From positions 1 through 13,686 of the forward strand of contig CAMNNN010000015.1 of NCBI GenBank assembly GCA_946545505.1: DNA of 13,686 bases, given 5' to 3'. A program made the translations under genes and the position numbers. The notes under the pieces are model-generated. The model made no database searches, had not been told where the DNA came from, and worked only from the letters and a program-made list of their open reading frames with translations. Shown here one piece after another: positions 7,106-13,558 of the stretch. How positions within the stretch are numbered: position 1 is the first letter of the stretch; each line of letters starts with the position of its first letter. This stretch comes from an uncultured Clostridia bacterium. GTDB taxonomy: Bacteria; Bacillota; Clostridia; Saccharofermentanales; Saccharofermentanaceae.

Positions 7106-8815
7106 TTATTCGCCCAGTACGCGCTTAAGCTGCTCTTTACGCTTGATCTTAAGGGACGTGGTCTTGATAAACGGCTCCTCGGTAAGATACAAGTCCGTGA
7201 CCCGCTTATAGTGCGGGATCGTCTGGTTAACTTCCTTGATCTTCTCCCACAATACATCGCGGATCCGGTCGGGCGTATCCACTCCGTAAACCTCTTCGAT
7301 CTCCTTGGCTGAATACTGCACCTGCAACGCGATCCGAAGGTCCGTCCAGTCGCCGTCAATCGGCTCACCGAACACGAACGAATCAGCTACACCCGGGATC
7401 TTATTCATAAGCAGTTCGATCTCCTCCGGGAACGCCTTCTTGCCGTTCTTAAGAACGATCATGTCCTTCTTACGTCCCGTTAAGAATATGTAACCGTCCT
7501 TGTCCATATATCCCAGGTCGCCTGTATGAAACCAGCCGTCCCTGATGACATCCTTCGTGAGTTCCTCGTTATTGTAGTAGCCGAGCATAACGTTAGGCGC
7601 CTTGGCGCACAGCTCACCCATACCGTCCTCGTCCTTATCCATGAACTCTATCTTAACCGCAGGCAGCGGGCGTCCGATGGAACCCGCGCGGATGTGACCC
7701 TTATTCTCGGCGGCAAGCACCGGCGAAGTCTCGGTAAGACCGTAGCCCTGGTAGATCTCTATGCCGAGGTCTGTAAAGCCCTGTGACACGCGTGCCGACA
7801 GAGGCGCGCCGCCGGAAATGATGTACTTGAGCTGCCCGCCCATCTGACCGATGATCTCCTTAAACAGCTTACGGCGAATATCGATACCGAAGAACAGCAG
7901 GAACCGCGCGAGCTTCTTGGCGCGCTCCACGGTCTTCGTCTTGCCCTGCTTCTCGACACCCTTCTCCACAGTCTCATACATCTTGTCGATGAGCGCGGGC
8001 ACTCCGAGGAAGAACGTAACGCCGTACTCACTGAGGTTCTGCTTGATGTAGCGGATGCCGTCAGAGAATACATTACGCATGCCGTCCGCGAGCGCGAAAA
8101 GCAGACCCGTGGAACCCAGTATGTGGTGGAACGGCAGGAAACAGATATTGGTGGAGTGTTCGTCAAAGACCTCGAACACAAGAAGGTCCGCCACGTTGCA
8201 GGCGATGCCCCGGTTGGAGAGCATTACGGCCTTGGACTTGGACGTGGTGCCCGAGGTAAACAGCAGTATCGCCATGGACTCGGGCGCAGGCTTAAAGTCA
8301 ATGAACTCCTGCTTAATCTCATCAGAAAGAGTGCGGCCTTCCACGATGAGATCCTCCACATTAAGGCACCCCTCGAGGTGGTCGTTCATGCAGATATACT
8401 CGCGGATACGCGTGCGTCCGTTGGCACGGATCTGATCGATCTGCTCCTTGTTCTTAACGTCAAACACTACCGCGTCGACTTCAGCGCGGATCAGCGAATC
8501 TTCCATCTCTCCCAGCGGCAGCTCCTTGTCTATCGGAACGGACACAATGCCTCCGAACAGACATGCCATGTGCGCCGTAACCCAGTAGTACTGGTTACGT
8601 CCGATTATGGCTACCCTGCCTCCCTTAAAACCCCTGCTGTAGTAAGACGCGCCGAGGGCATTCACGTTCTCCATGAAGTCCGCATAAGTGTAGTCTTTAT
8701 ACTCGGGTTCCTTTCCGGGCTTAACCTTCACTCTGAAGGCTGTGTCGTTCTTATATATGGTGGAGGTTGCTGTGATCAACTCCTTGATACTGTCGTAATA
8801 CTTAGGCTCTTCCAT
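7106..8815 (-). CDS. Long-chain acyl-CoA synthetase (AMP-forming)
   Basis: The 569-residue protein is an ANL-superfamily adenylating enzyme that activates a carboxylic acid with ATP, most likely a fatty acid, and transfers it to CoA. All core motifs are present: the phosphate-binding loop LLFTSGTTSKSKAVMLS (184-200), YGLTETSP (358-365), GWFHTGDLG (427-435), the hinge GRKKDMIVLKNGKK (447-460), and the C-terminal catalytic lysine, probably Lys556 in TSLKIKR. The overall sequence resembles FadD/FACS-type ligases in Clostridia. The internal insert rich in Lys and Arg (285-320) is common in this group. No membrane segment is obvious. Start ATG 8815 has AAGGAGA 7 bases upstream. The gene is divergent from the cyclase gene with only 60 bases between starts. 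Same-strand genes for mannoside use follow, but no metabolic link is apparent. The true acyl substrate cannot be read from sequence. Confidence 0.92.
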   Translation of the reverse strand: MEEPKYYDSIKELITATSTIYKNDTAFRVKVKPGKEPEYKDYTYADFMENVNALGASYYSRGFKGGRVAIIGRNQYYWVTAHMACLFGGIVSVPIDKELPLGEMEDSLIRAEVDAVVFDVKNKEQIDQIRANGRTRIREYICMNDHLEGCLNVEDLIVEGRTLSDEIKQEFIDFKPAPESMAILLFTSGTTSKSKAVMLSNRGIACNVADLLVFEVFDEHSTNICFLPFHHILGSTGLLFALADGMRNVFSDGIRYIKQNLSEYGVTFFLGVPALIDKMYETVEKGVEKQGKTKTVERAKKLARFLLFFGIDIRRKLFKEIIGQMGGQLKYIISGGAPLSARVSQGFTDLGIEIYQGYGLTETSPVLAAENKGHIRAGSIGRPLPAVKIEFMDKDEDGMGELCAKAPNVMLGYYNNEELTKDVIRDGWFHTGDLGYMDKDGYIFLTGRKKDMIVLKNGKKAFPEEIELLMNKIPGVADSFVFGEPIDGDWTDLRIALQVQYSAKEIEEVYGVDTPDRIRDVLWEKIKEVNQTIPHYKRVTDLYLTEEPFIKTTSLKIKRKEQLKRVLGE

Positions 8816-8875
8816 TAAGGTGTCTCCTTATAATTGTCGTCTCTTGCCGTCATTAATAAGTTATACTATAGGAGT

Positions 8876-10174
8876 ATGTTAAGCAACGAACAGGTACAGT
8901 ATTTCTTTACTCATTCCGAAGATTCGATATGCATCATATCGAATGTCGGTACGTTGCTTTATTCCAACCCCGCAGCGGAGAAACTCTTCGGAATCTCGGC
9001 TGATGAAGGTGTTAAGATCTGGGAGTCCATTCCTTATGTACAGGGCAATGACGACCTCATCCAGGTCTTCATCGATTCCATCTTGAGCAAGGTCGATTCG
9101 CACGAGGCGATCGTAGACTATTGGAATAACAATGGCGAGGTGCATAACCTTCACGTTAAGATGACGCACTTCAGCCAGGATCAGGAACAGGCTGTGTATC
9201 TCGTTGTTATAACGGATCTTACACAGTTATTCAGAGTTAACTCCGCACTGGTGCGATACACATCACCCGACATCGCGGACTACGCTCTCATGACTCAGGA
9301 AGGCCAGAAGAGCGGCGGGCAGAAACGTAACGTCACCATCCTCATGAGCGACTTAAGAGGCTTCACGGCGCTCGGTGCCAAACTGGATGCAGAAGAACTC
9401 ATTACCGTGCTCAACCACTATTTCGAGGCGATGGTAGCCGTAATACAGAAGTACAACGGTACCGTTATCGAGTTCCTGGGAGACGGCATATTTACTGTTT
9501 TCGGGGCGCCGAAGAATCTGCCGGATCACGCGACGCGTGCAGTTAAGTGTGCCGTGGAAATGCAGAACGCGCTGAAAGAAGTCAATGCGTGGAACGTCGC
9601 GAACGGTTACCCCGAGCTCGAGATGGGCGTCGGCATCAACACGGGCGACGCGGTCATCGGAAATATCGGTTCCGAGAAGAAGATGAAGTACGGCTGCATG
9701 GGTTCCACCATCAATATCACGGGACGGCTCGAGAGCCTCACGGTAGGAGGTCAGGTCTTCGTCTCTGACAACACGAAGAACCAGCTTGAAGAGGAGCTTC
9801 ACGTGGCGTTCGAGAGAAGCTTCCTGCCTAAGGGTTCACCTGTGGAACTTAAGTACTACGAGATCACCGGCATAGGCAGCATCATGCTCGAAGACGGCAA
9901 CGGCGACATCACATGGCAGGAGACCGAAGAGTCGACTCCTTATACGTTCTACCTGCTCGAAGAGAAGGCCGTTGGCGTCGTGGCGCATTCGGGTAAGATC
10001 ACACGAAGATCCGTCAACAACAAGTTTGCTTTACTCACTACGGATACGGAGCTTACCGAGAAGCAGAACATCATGCTGCGTAAGGACGATGACTGCATCT
10101 ACGCGAAAGTAATACGCAGTGACGGCGACGGCTTCGCGATCTGCATCACTGCCGTGACTAAAGCTAACGTCTGA
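8876..10174 (+). CDS. PAS-linked class III nucleotide cyclase
   Basis: The 432-residue protein has an N-terminal PAS sensor domain (about 5-118; DSICIISNVGTLLYSNPAAEKLFGIS is typical, shown here by its NPAAEKLFG core), a short helical linker, a class III cyclase homology domain (about 150-335) and a small beta-rich C-terminal domain (about 350-428) that I do not recognise. Cyclase residues are intact: metal-binding Asp159 (MSDLRGFT) and Asp203 (FLGDGIF), and transition-state Asn280 and Arg284 (TINITGR). The purine-selecting positions are Glu199 and Gly273 rather than the Lys and Asp/Thr of adenylate cyclases, so ATP versus GTP use is open. No membrane segment is seen. The start is uncertain: ATG 8876 has AGGAG only one base away, and a -10-like TATACT ends 8 bases upstream; a TTG at 8834 would add 14 residues but lacks a good ribosome site. 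No terminator follows before the pheA leader promoter. Confidence 0.88.
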   Translation: MLSNEQVQYFFTHSEDSICIISNVGTLLYSNPAAEKLFGISADEGVKIWESIPYVQGNDDLIQVFIDSILSKVDSHEAIVDYWNNNGEVHNLHVKMTHFSQDQEQAVYLVVITDLTQLFRVNSALVRYTSPDIADYALMTQEGQKSGGQKRNVTILMSDLRGFTALGAKLDAEELITVLNHYFEAMVAVIQKYNGTVIEFLGDGIFTVFGAPKNLPDHATRAVKCAVEMQNALKEVNAWNVANGYPELEMGVGINTGDAVIGNIGSEKKMKYGCMGSTINITGRLESLTVGGQVFVSDNTKNQLEEELHVAFERSFLPKGSPVELKYYEITGIGSIMLEDGNGDITWQETEESTPYTFYLLEEKAVGVVAHSGKITRRSVNNKFALLTTDTELTEKQNIMLRKDDDCIYAKVIRSDGDGFAICITAVTKANV

Positions 10175-10194
10175 TAAGCCGTCAGGATTTCCTA

Positions 10195-10223
10195 TTGCAT
10201 TCCTCGGATTATAGGTCTATAAT
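10195..10223 (+). promoter_or_regulatory. Promoter of the pheL-pheA unit
   Basis: TTGCAT (10195-10200), a 17-base spacer and a perfect TATAAT (10218-10223) form a strong sigma-A promoter. Expected transcription start is about 10230-10231, at or next to the leader AUG. Confidence 0.8.
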
Positions 10224-10225
10224 CC
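10206..10225. promoter_or_regulatory. Perfect palindrome over the -10 box
   Basis: GGATTATAGGTCTATAATCC is an 8-base perfect inverted repeat with a GGTC centre. It covers the spacer and the whole -10 box of the pheL-pheA promoter, a standard position for a repressor operator. Function is inference; part of the symmetry could arise by chance from the TATAAT box. Confidence 0.4.
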
Positions 10226-10230
10226 CCGCC

Positions 10231-10299
10231 ATGAACAGAAAGTCGTTTACAAACTTTGATTTCTTTTTTGGATTTGGATTCTTTACGAGGTTCAAATAA
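10231..10299 (+). CDS. pheL: Phenylalanine leader peptide (attenuator)
   Basis: This short reading frame encodes 22 residues, of which nine are phenylalanine. It starts MNRKSFTNFD, runs through FFFGFGFF and ends TRFK before TAA (10297-10299). Nothing but amino-acid-starvation sensing plausibly explains such a peptide just upstream of prephenate dehydratase. A ribosome stalled at the Phe codons would leave 10300-10310 free to form the antiterminator; a ribosome reaching the stop codon would cover it and let the terminator form. There is no Shine-Dalgarno sequence; the ATG is 7 bases after the -10 box, so the mRNA probably begins at or within a base or two of AUG. The peptide itself is not expected to have another function. 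Confidence 0.85.
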   Translation: MNRKSFTNFDFFFGFGFFTRFK

Positions 10300-10365
10300 G
10301 TTTTCACTGCTTTGAAATTGCGACATTCATAACATAAGAATAAGCGAGGGCTCTGCAGTGAAAGC
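10300..10365 (+). promoter_or_regulatory. Antiterminator helix of the phe attenuator
   Basis: The 11 bases right after the leader stop codon (GTTTTCACTGC, 10300-10310) pair with GCAGTGAAAGC (10355-10365), with one G-U pair. The second strand contains the top of the terminator stem and its whole loop, so the two folds exclude each other. The 44 bases between the strands show no strong competing fold by eye. Confidence 0.7.
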
Positions 10366-10376
10366 AGGGCCCTTTT
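10346..10376 (+). terminator. Attenuator terminator ahead of pheA
   Basis: GGGCTCTGC (10348-10356) pairs with GCAGGGCCC (10364-10372), one U-G pair, around the 7-base loop AGTGAAA, followed by TTTTCTT. It lies 26 bases before the pheA start and would end transcription when phenylalanyl-tRNA is plentiful. Confidence 0.88.
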
Positions 10377-10402
10377 CTTATCACCGAACGGAGGGAAAAA
10401 AC

Positions 10403-11500
10403 ATGACGGCATCCGAGAAACAGACAAAGCTTGAAGCGATCGACAGACAGATCGCGGAACTGTGCGAACAGCGAATCAGCATCAAGGCTGACAGAGCCTA
10501 CGAGAGACACTTCATCGGCTCACTGAACGAGAACGATGACATCGTTATGGCGACTTTGCAGAAGACATTGTTCCGCACTTTATTCGGACTGTCGCACTCT
10601 TATACCTCTGCGCAGACGGTAACTGATACCACACTCGACAAGACAATAAAGCAGGCGCTCGACAACACCGCGAAGATCTTCCCGGACACAGCCGTAGTCG
10701 CATGTCAGGGTATCGAGGGAGCTTACTCCCAGCTTGCCACGGATAAGCTTTTCGCTAATGCCGACATAATGTACTTCAGAACCTTCGACGGAGTTTTCCA
10801 TGCGGTCGAGGCCGGCATGTGCAGGTACGGCGTCCTCCCCATCGAGAACTCGTCCTACGGCTCCGTGACGCAGGTATACGACCTCATGAACTCGCATAAG
10901 TTCCACATCGTACGCGCGATGAAGCTGCAGATCTCGCACAGACTTCTCGCGAAGCCCGGCACCAAATTCGAGAACATCAAGGAAGTGTACTCACACTCTC
11001 AGGCTATCGGCCAGTGCAGCAAGTTCCTGCGCGAGTATCAGAACATCAAGGTAAACATCGTCGCGAATACCGCAGTAGCGGCGCAGATGGTAGCCGAGAG
11101 CGACAGAGATGATATCGCAGCCATCTCCTCCCCCGAGTGCGCGCCTCTGTATGGTCTGGACGTCATCAAGGACGACGTGCAGAATTCCGATCACAACTAC
11201 ACGAGGTTCATCGTTATCTGCAAGGATCTCGAGATCTATCCCGGCGCAGACAAGGCTTCCATCATGATCTCACTCGGCCACACACCGGGTTCCCTCACGG
11301 ACCTGCTGTCAAGGTTCTCCGCACTCGGCCTGAACCTCACGAAATTGGAATCGCGCCCCATAGTGGGACGCGACTTCGAGTTCATGTTCTACCTCGACGT
11401 AGAGGCTTCGATCTACTCGGAACAGTTCGTTAACCTGTTGTGCCAGCTTGACTCGGAGCCTGCGGAGTTCACGTTCCTCGGATGCTATAAAGAGAACTGA
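10403..11500 (+). CDS. pheA: Prephenate dehydratase with ACT domain
   Basis: The 365-residue enzyme converts prephenate to phenylpyruvate, the committed step to phenylalanine, in the cytoplasm. Residues about 98-275 are the dehydratase domain: QGIEGAYSQLAT (102-113), YGVLPIENSSYGSV (142-155), YSHSQAIGQC (196-205), NTAVAA (222-227) and the hallmark TRF (267-269). Residues about 285-365 are the ACT regulatory domain with GHTPGSL (292-298) and ESRP (316-319), the phenylalanine-binding motif, so feedback inhibition is expected. The first 65 residues resemble a shortened chorismate mutase helix (KLEAIDRQIAELCEQRISIKA) but most of its catalytic residues are not evident. I start it at ATG 10403 because GGAGGG lies 7 bases upstream; the in-frame ATG at 10358 lies inside the terminator hairpin. 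Expression should be set by the Phe attenuator upstream. Confidence 0.95.
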   Translation: MTASEKQTKLEAIDRQIAELCEQRISIKADRAYERHFIGSLNENDDIVMATLQKTLFRTLFGLSHSYTSAQTVTDTTLDKTIKQALDNTAKIFPDTAVVACQGIEGAYSQLATDKLFANADIMYFRTFDGVFHAVEAGMCRYGVLPIENSSYGSVTQVYDLMNSHKFHIVRAMKLQISHRLLAKPGTKFENIKEVYSHSQAIGQCSKFLREYQNIKVNIVANTAVAAQMVAESDRDDIAAISSPECAPLYGLDVIKDDVQNSDHNYTRFIVICKDLEIYPGADKASIMISLGHTPGSLTDLLSRFSALGLNLTKLESRPIVGRDFEFMFYLDVEASIYSEQFVNLLCQLDSEPAEFTFLGCYKEN

Positions 11501-11507
11501 AATACAA

Positions 11508-11536
11508 GAGGGGCAACTCCTTATGGAGCGCCCCTC
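11508..11536 (+). terminator. Hairpin after pheA, probable terminator
   Basis: GAGGGGC (11508-11514) pairs with GCCCCTC (11530-11536), with an inner CTCC/GGAG stem and TTAT loop. The plus strand lacks a clear T-run after it, while the minus strand continues TTGTATTT, so it may work as a terminator in either direction. Confidence 0.55.
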
Positions 11537-11616
11537 CCGTATAGGTTAAACCAGCATCGAATGGAAGGCAATGTGCTGATTAGAAGATTGGCTTGTTGTG
11601 ATTACATGAAACCATT

Positions 11617-11700
11617 TTCGAAGGGGCAAACCAATGTGCAATGGACACCGCCGCTGTCGCTTATCCGACACTTGGTTTGACGAGTGTCGTTTAAAGGACG
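11617..11700. repeat. Intergenic repeated element, copy B
   Basis: The plus strand shows AAGGGG (11621), AACCAATG (11629), CAAT (11639), the dyad TGTCG-N6-CGACA (11655-11670) and a second dyad TGTCG-N6-GGACG starting 30 bases later (11685). The distances match copy A at 1303-1380 exactly except for two bases between AAGGGG and AACC. CGACACT and AGTGTCG can also pair as a 7-base stem. It lies between the pheA hairpin and the TetR gene; the rest of the 288-base gap shows only a weak promoter for that gene. Confidence 0.6.
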
Positions 11701-11726
11701 GGAAGAGGGGTAATTGTTCAGAATAA

Positions 11727-11755
11727 TTGCAAAAACCCCGAATTAGTGTTAAACA
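11727..11755 (+). promoter_or_regulatory. Possible promoter of the TetR-family gene
   Basis: TTGCAA (11727-11732), a 17-base spacer and TAAACA (11750-11755) with a TGn extension just upstream (11747-11749). The start would lie near 11762, giving a leader of about 27 bases. Confidence 0.4.
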
Positions 11756-11788
11756 TGAATTAATCCTATTTATCAAGGAATATTAACT

Positions 11789-12370
11789 ATGAGCGAGAAT
11801 ACAAACACTTACGACAGAAGAACAGCGAAGACAAGAAAGGCTATCATCGATGCCCTCGCCGATCTGCTCTACGAGAAGGAGCTTCATAAGGTCACGGTAA
11901 AGGAGATCACGGAGAAGGCCGACATCAACCGCGGTACTTTCTACAAGCACTACCTCGACGTATATGATCTTTATGATAAGGCTGAGCAGGATATCCTGGT
12001 CGACCTCGGTATGCTTGTACTGCAGCTCGAGTCCCTTCCTTCCGACCAGTTCTTCACACATCTGGTAGATTATATCGACGATAACCGCGCCATCTTCAGA
12101 ATGATGTTCAGCCCTAACAGTACGAGCAAGTTAAGAGACAGATTCAACAGATGTCTCGAGGGTTCGTTCAGACAGATAGAGGCTGAGAAGAAAGATAAAT
12201 CCGCGAGCGATATTACTCTGAGATACCAGACTAATTACCGCACCCGCGGATGTGTTGCCGTCATCGCACTCTGGGTAAGAGGCGGCTTCGCTGAGAAGAA
12301 AGACTTCATCGTTAAGATGCTCTCAGAGCTCGACTCCAACACAGAGAAGTTCATCTCAAAGACTAAATAA
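11789..12370 (+). CDS. TetR/AcrR-family transcriptional regulator
   Basis: The 193-residue protein has a TetR-type DNA-binding domain at about residues 12-65, with the helix-turn-helix TVKEITEKADINRGTFYKHY (36-55); the GTFYxH(Y/F) recognition motif is diagnostic. The C-terminal ligand domain (about 85-190) has the ALWVRGGFAE-type helix seen in DhaS-like regulators. ATG 11789 is preceded by AAGGAA at 8 bases. Its ligand and targets are unknown; it has no divergent partner, the preceding gene being pheA on the same strand beyond a hairpin. The upstream gap holds copy B of the repeated element and a weak promoter. Its 3' end overlaps the end of the convergent HTH gene by 15 bases. Confidence 0.92.
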   Translation: MSENTNTYDRRTAKTRKAIIDALADLLYEKELHKVTVKEITEKADINRGTFYKHYLDVYDLYDKAEQDILVDLGMLVLQLESLPSDQFFTHLVDYIDDNRAIFRMMFSPNSTSKLRDRFNRCLEGSFRQIEAEKKDKSASDITLRYQTNYRTRGCVAVIALWVRGGFAEKKDFIVKMLSELDSNTEKFISKTK

Positions 12371-12934
12371 ACCGTCTCTGTTACAGTAACAATAGAATTT
12401 ACGTACACCCTCTATCCGGAATCTGGCTTCAGCCGCTGACTCCGGATAGATTTTTCTAAGCTGGATCCCGTTATCTGACACGGCTGCAATGAACGAGATG
12501 TAGTGATTCTTTGTCATCTCGTGGTCCACCGAAACGTAGTACTCGTCTTCTATCCGCTCAACTTTAATAACATGTTTCTCATCGGGCTTTGAGGGTTCTT
12601 CGGGGACGAGTGTAACACCGTTACACTGCACCAAAGACTCCCCAACGCTGTGGATTATGTTGCCGCACACGGGGCACACGTAGAAATTAGAGCGCAGCAT
12701 GTTGGCTGACACGTTGTTGTTAGTGATGAGATTGCCTGACAAAAGCTCCGTTACCGACACCTTAAGGGCTTCCGCGAGCGGTTCGAGTAACGAGATGTCG
12801 GGATAGCCCTTGCCTGTCTCCCATTTCGAGACGGCCTTATCCGAGACGCATATCTTCCCTGCCAGTTCCGCCTGAGTGTAACCCGATCTCTCGCGCAGAG
12901 TCCTGATGGCCTCTCCTGTTACGTACTGATCCAT
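12356..12934 (-). CDS. XRE regulator fused to superoxide-reductase-like domain
   Basis: The 192-residue protein begins with an XRE/Cro helix-turn-helix (about 6-65; YTQAELAGKICVSDKAVSKWE is the core, with KAVSKWETGKGYPDI typical). Residues about 84-110 look like the desulforedoxin-type metal ribbon: CPVCGN (87-92) then Cys104, with Asn105 where a fourth cysteine is usual. Residues about 118-190 resemble the desulfoferrodoxin/superoxide reductase iron domain: EKH (Glu119-His121), HEM (His138), NHYI (His144) and YCN (Cys184). The last iron ligand, His of CNxHG, is Asp187 here. This suggests an iron-based redox sensor controlling DNA binding rather than a working enzyme; that is inference. Start ATG 12934 follows AAGGAGG by 8 bases; the GTG at 12943 overlaps that site. 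A histidine phosphatase gene ends 66 bases upstream and may share its transcript. Confidence 0.85.
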   Translation of the reverse strand: MDQYVTGEAIRTLRERSGYTQAELAGKICVSDKAVSKWETGKGYPDISLLEPLAEALKVSVTELLSGNLITNNNVSANMLRSNFYVCPVCGNIIHSVGESLVQCNGVTLVPEEPSKPDEKHVIKVERIEDEYYVSVDHEMTKNHYISFIAAVSDNGIQLRKIYPESAAEARFRIEGVRKFYCYCNRDGLFSL

Positions 12935-13000
12935 TACGATCACCTCCTTGGCTGAAGGATAACGCGGCTTAGAAATAAGTTGTACCTACGCTTGGTAGAG

Positions 13001-13558
13001 TCAGTCTGCGATGAGTGTGTGAAGCTTGCAGTTCTCGATGTCGTCCGCCCAGAAGTCGGCTACGTCGCGCTTCTTCACCTGGCACGTGATGCATGAATTC
13101 ATGGCGCCGTGCCCCACTATAAGCACATCTTTGCCGGCAGCGAGGTCAGGTTCCACGACTTCCTTAAGGAACTCTCCAGTCCTTCCGAAAAGCTCATCCA
13201 TACTCTCTCCGCCCTCCACGGGCACCTTATAGTCTTCGGGATGCTTGAAGAAGACCTTCATGGGACAGCCGGGTATATCATAACAGTTCGCGGTGCCTTC
13301 ATAGATTCCGAACCCCATCTCCATGAGGCGGTCGTCACGGATAATCGGAACGTCTCTTCCCTCGAGAAGTATCTGAGCCGTCTTATAAGCGCGTATAAGC
13401 GGAGAGCAGTAACAGACGTCAAAGTGTACCTGTCTGTATCGTGCTGCCGCTTCCCGGGCCATTCTGAGGCCTTCTGCGTTAAGTGGAACGTCTGTCCTTC
13501 CCTGAAGTCTGTGTTCTGTGTTCCAGTCTGTCTTTCCGTGGCGAATTATGTAGAGCAT
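13001..13558 (-). CDS. Histidine phosphatase family protein
   Basis: The 185-residue protein belongs to the histidine phosphatase (phosphoglycerate mutase-like) superfamily. The RHG motif is at residues 6-8, with His7 as the phosphorylated nucleophile. SPLIRAYKTA (52-61) carries the second phosphate-binding Arg56, MEMGFGIYEG (79-88) the acid Glu80, and VGHGAM (148-153) the second catalytic His150. Length and order match small cofactor-independent phosphatases such as GpmB or CobC relatives; the substrate cannot be told from motifs. It lacks a signal peptide and should be cytoplasmic. ATG 13558 is weakly supported by GGGTG just upstream, and the LYIIRHGKT start fits the family. A short relic frame overlaps its first codons. 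It may be cotranscribed with the HTH gene downstream. Confidence 0.92.
   Translation of the reverse strand: MLYIIRHGKTDWNTEHRLQGRTDVPLNAEGLRMAREAAARYRQVHFDVCYCSPLIRAYKTAQILLEGRDVPIIRDDRLMEMGFGIYEGTANCYDIPGCPMKVFFKHPEDYKVPVEGGESMDELFGRTGEFLKEVVEPDLAAGKDVLIVGHGAMNSCITCQVKKRDVADFWADDIENCKLHTLIAD

Noticed and set aside
8123..8818. 231-codon open frame on the plus strand inside the acyl-CoA synthetase gene
   Set aside because: It mirrors the high-GC third codon positions of the real minus-strand gene; it has no ribosome site and no recognisable motif.
9920..10171. PilZ domain on the cyclase
   Set aside because: The strand pattern is suggestive but the D/N-x-S-x-x-G motif needed for cyclic-di-GMP binding is absent.
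10224..10402. T-box riboswitch upstream of pheA
   Set aside because: The leader lacks the conserved T-box bulge motif and a specifier-loop arrangement, and is too short; the Phe-rich frame with exclusive stems explains it better.
12356..12934. Functional superoxide reductase
   Set aside because: The last iron-ligand histidine is Asp187, a ribbon cysteine is missing, and the domain is fused to a DNA-binding domain, so a regulator is more likely.
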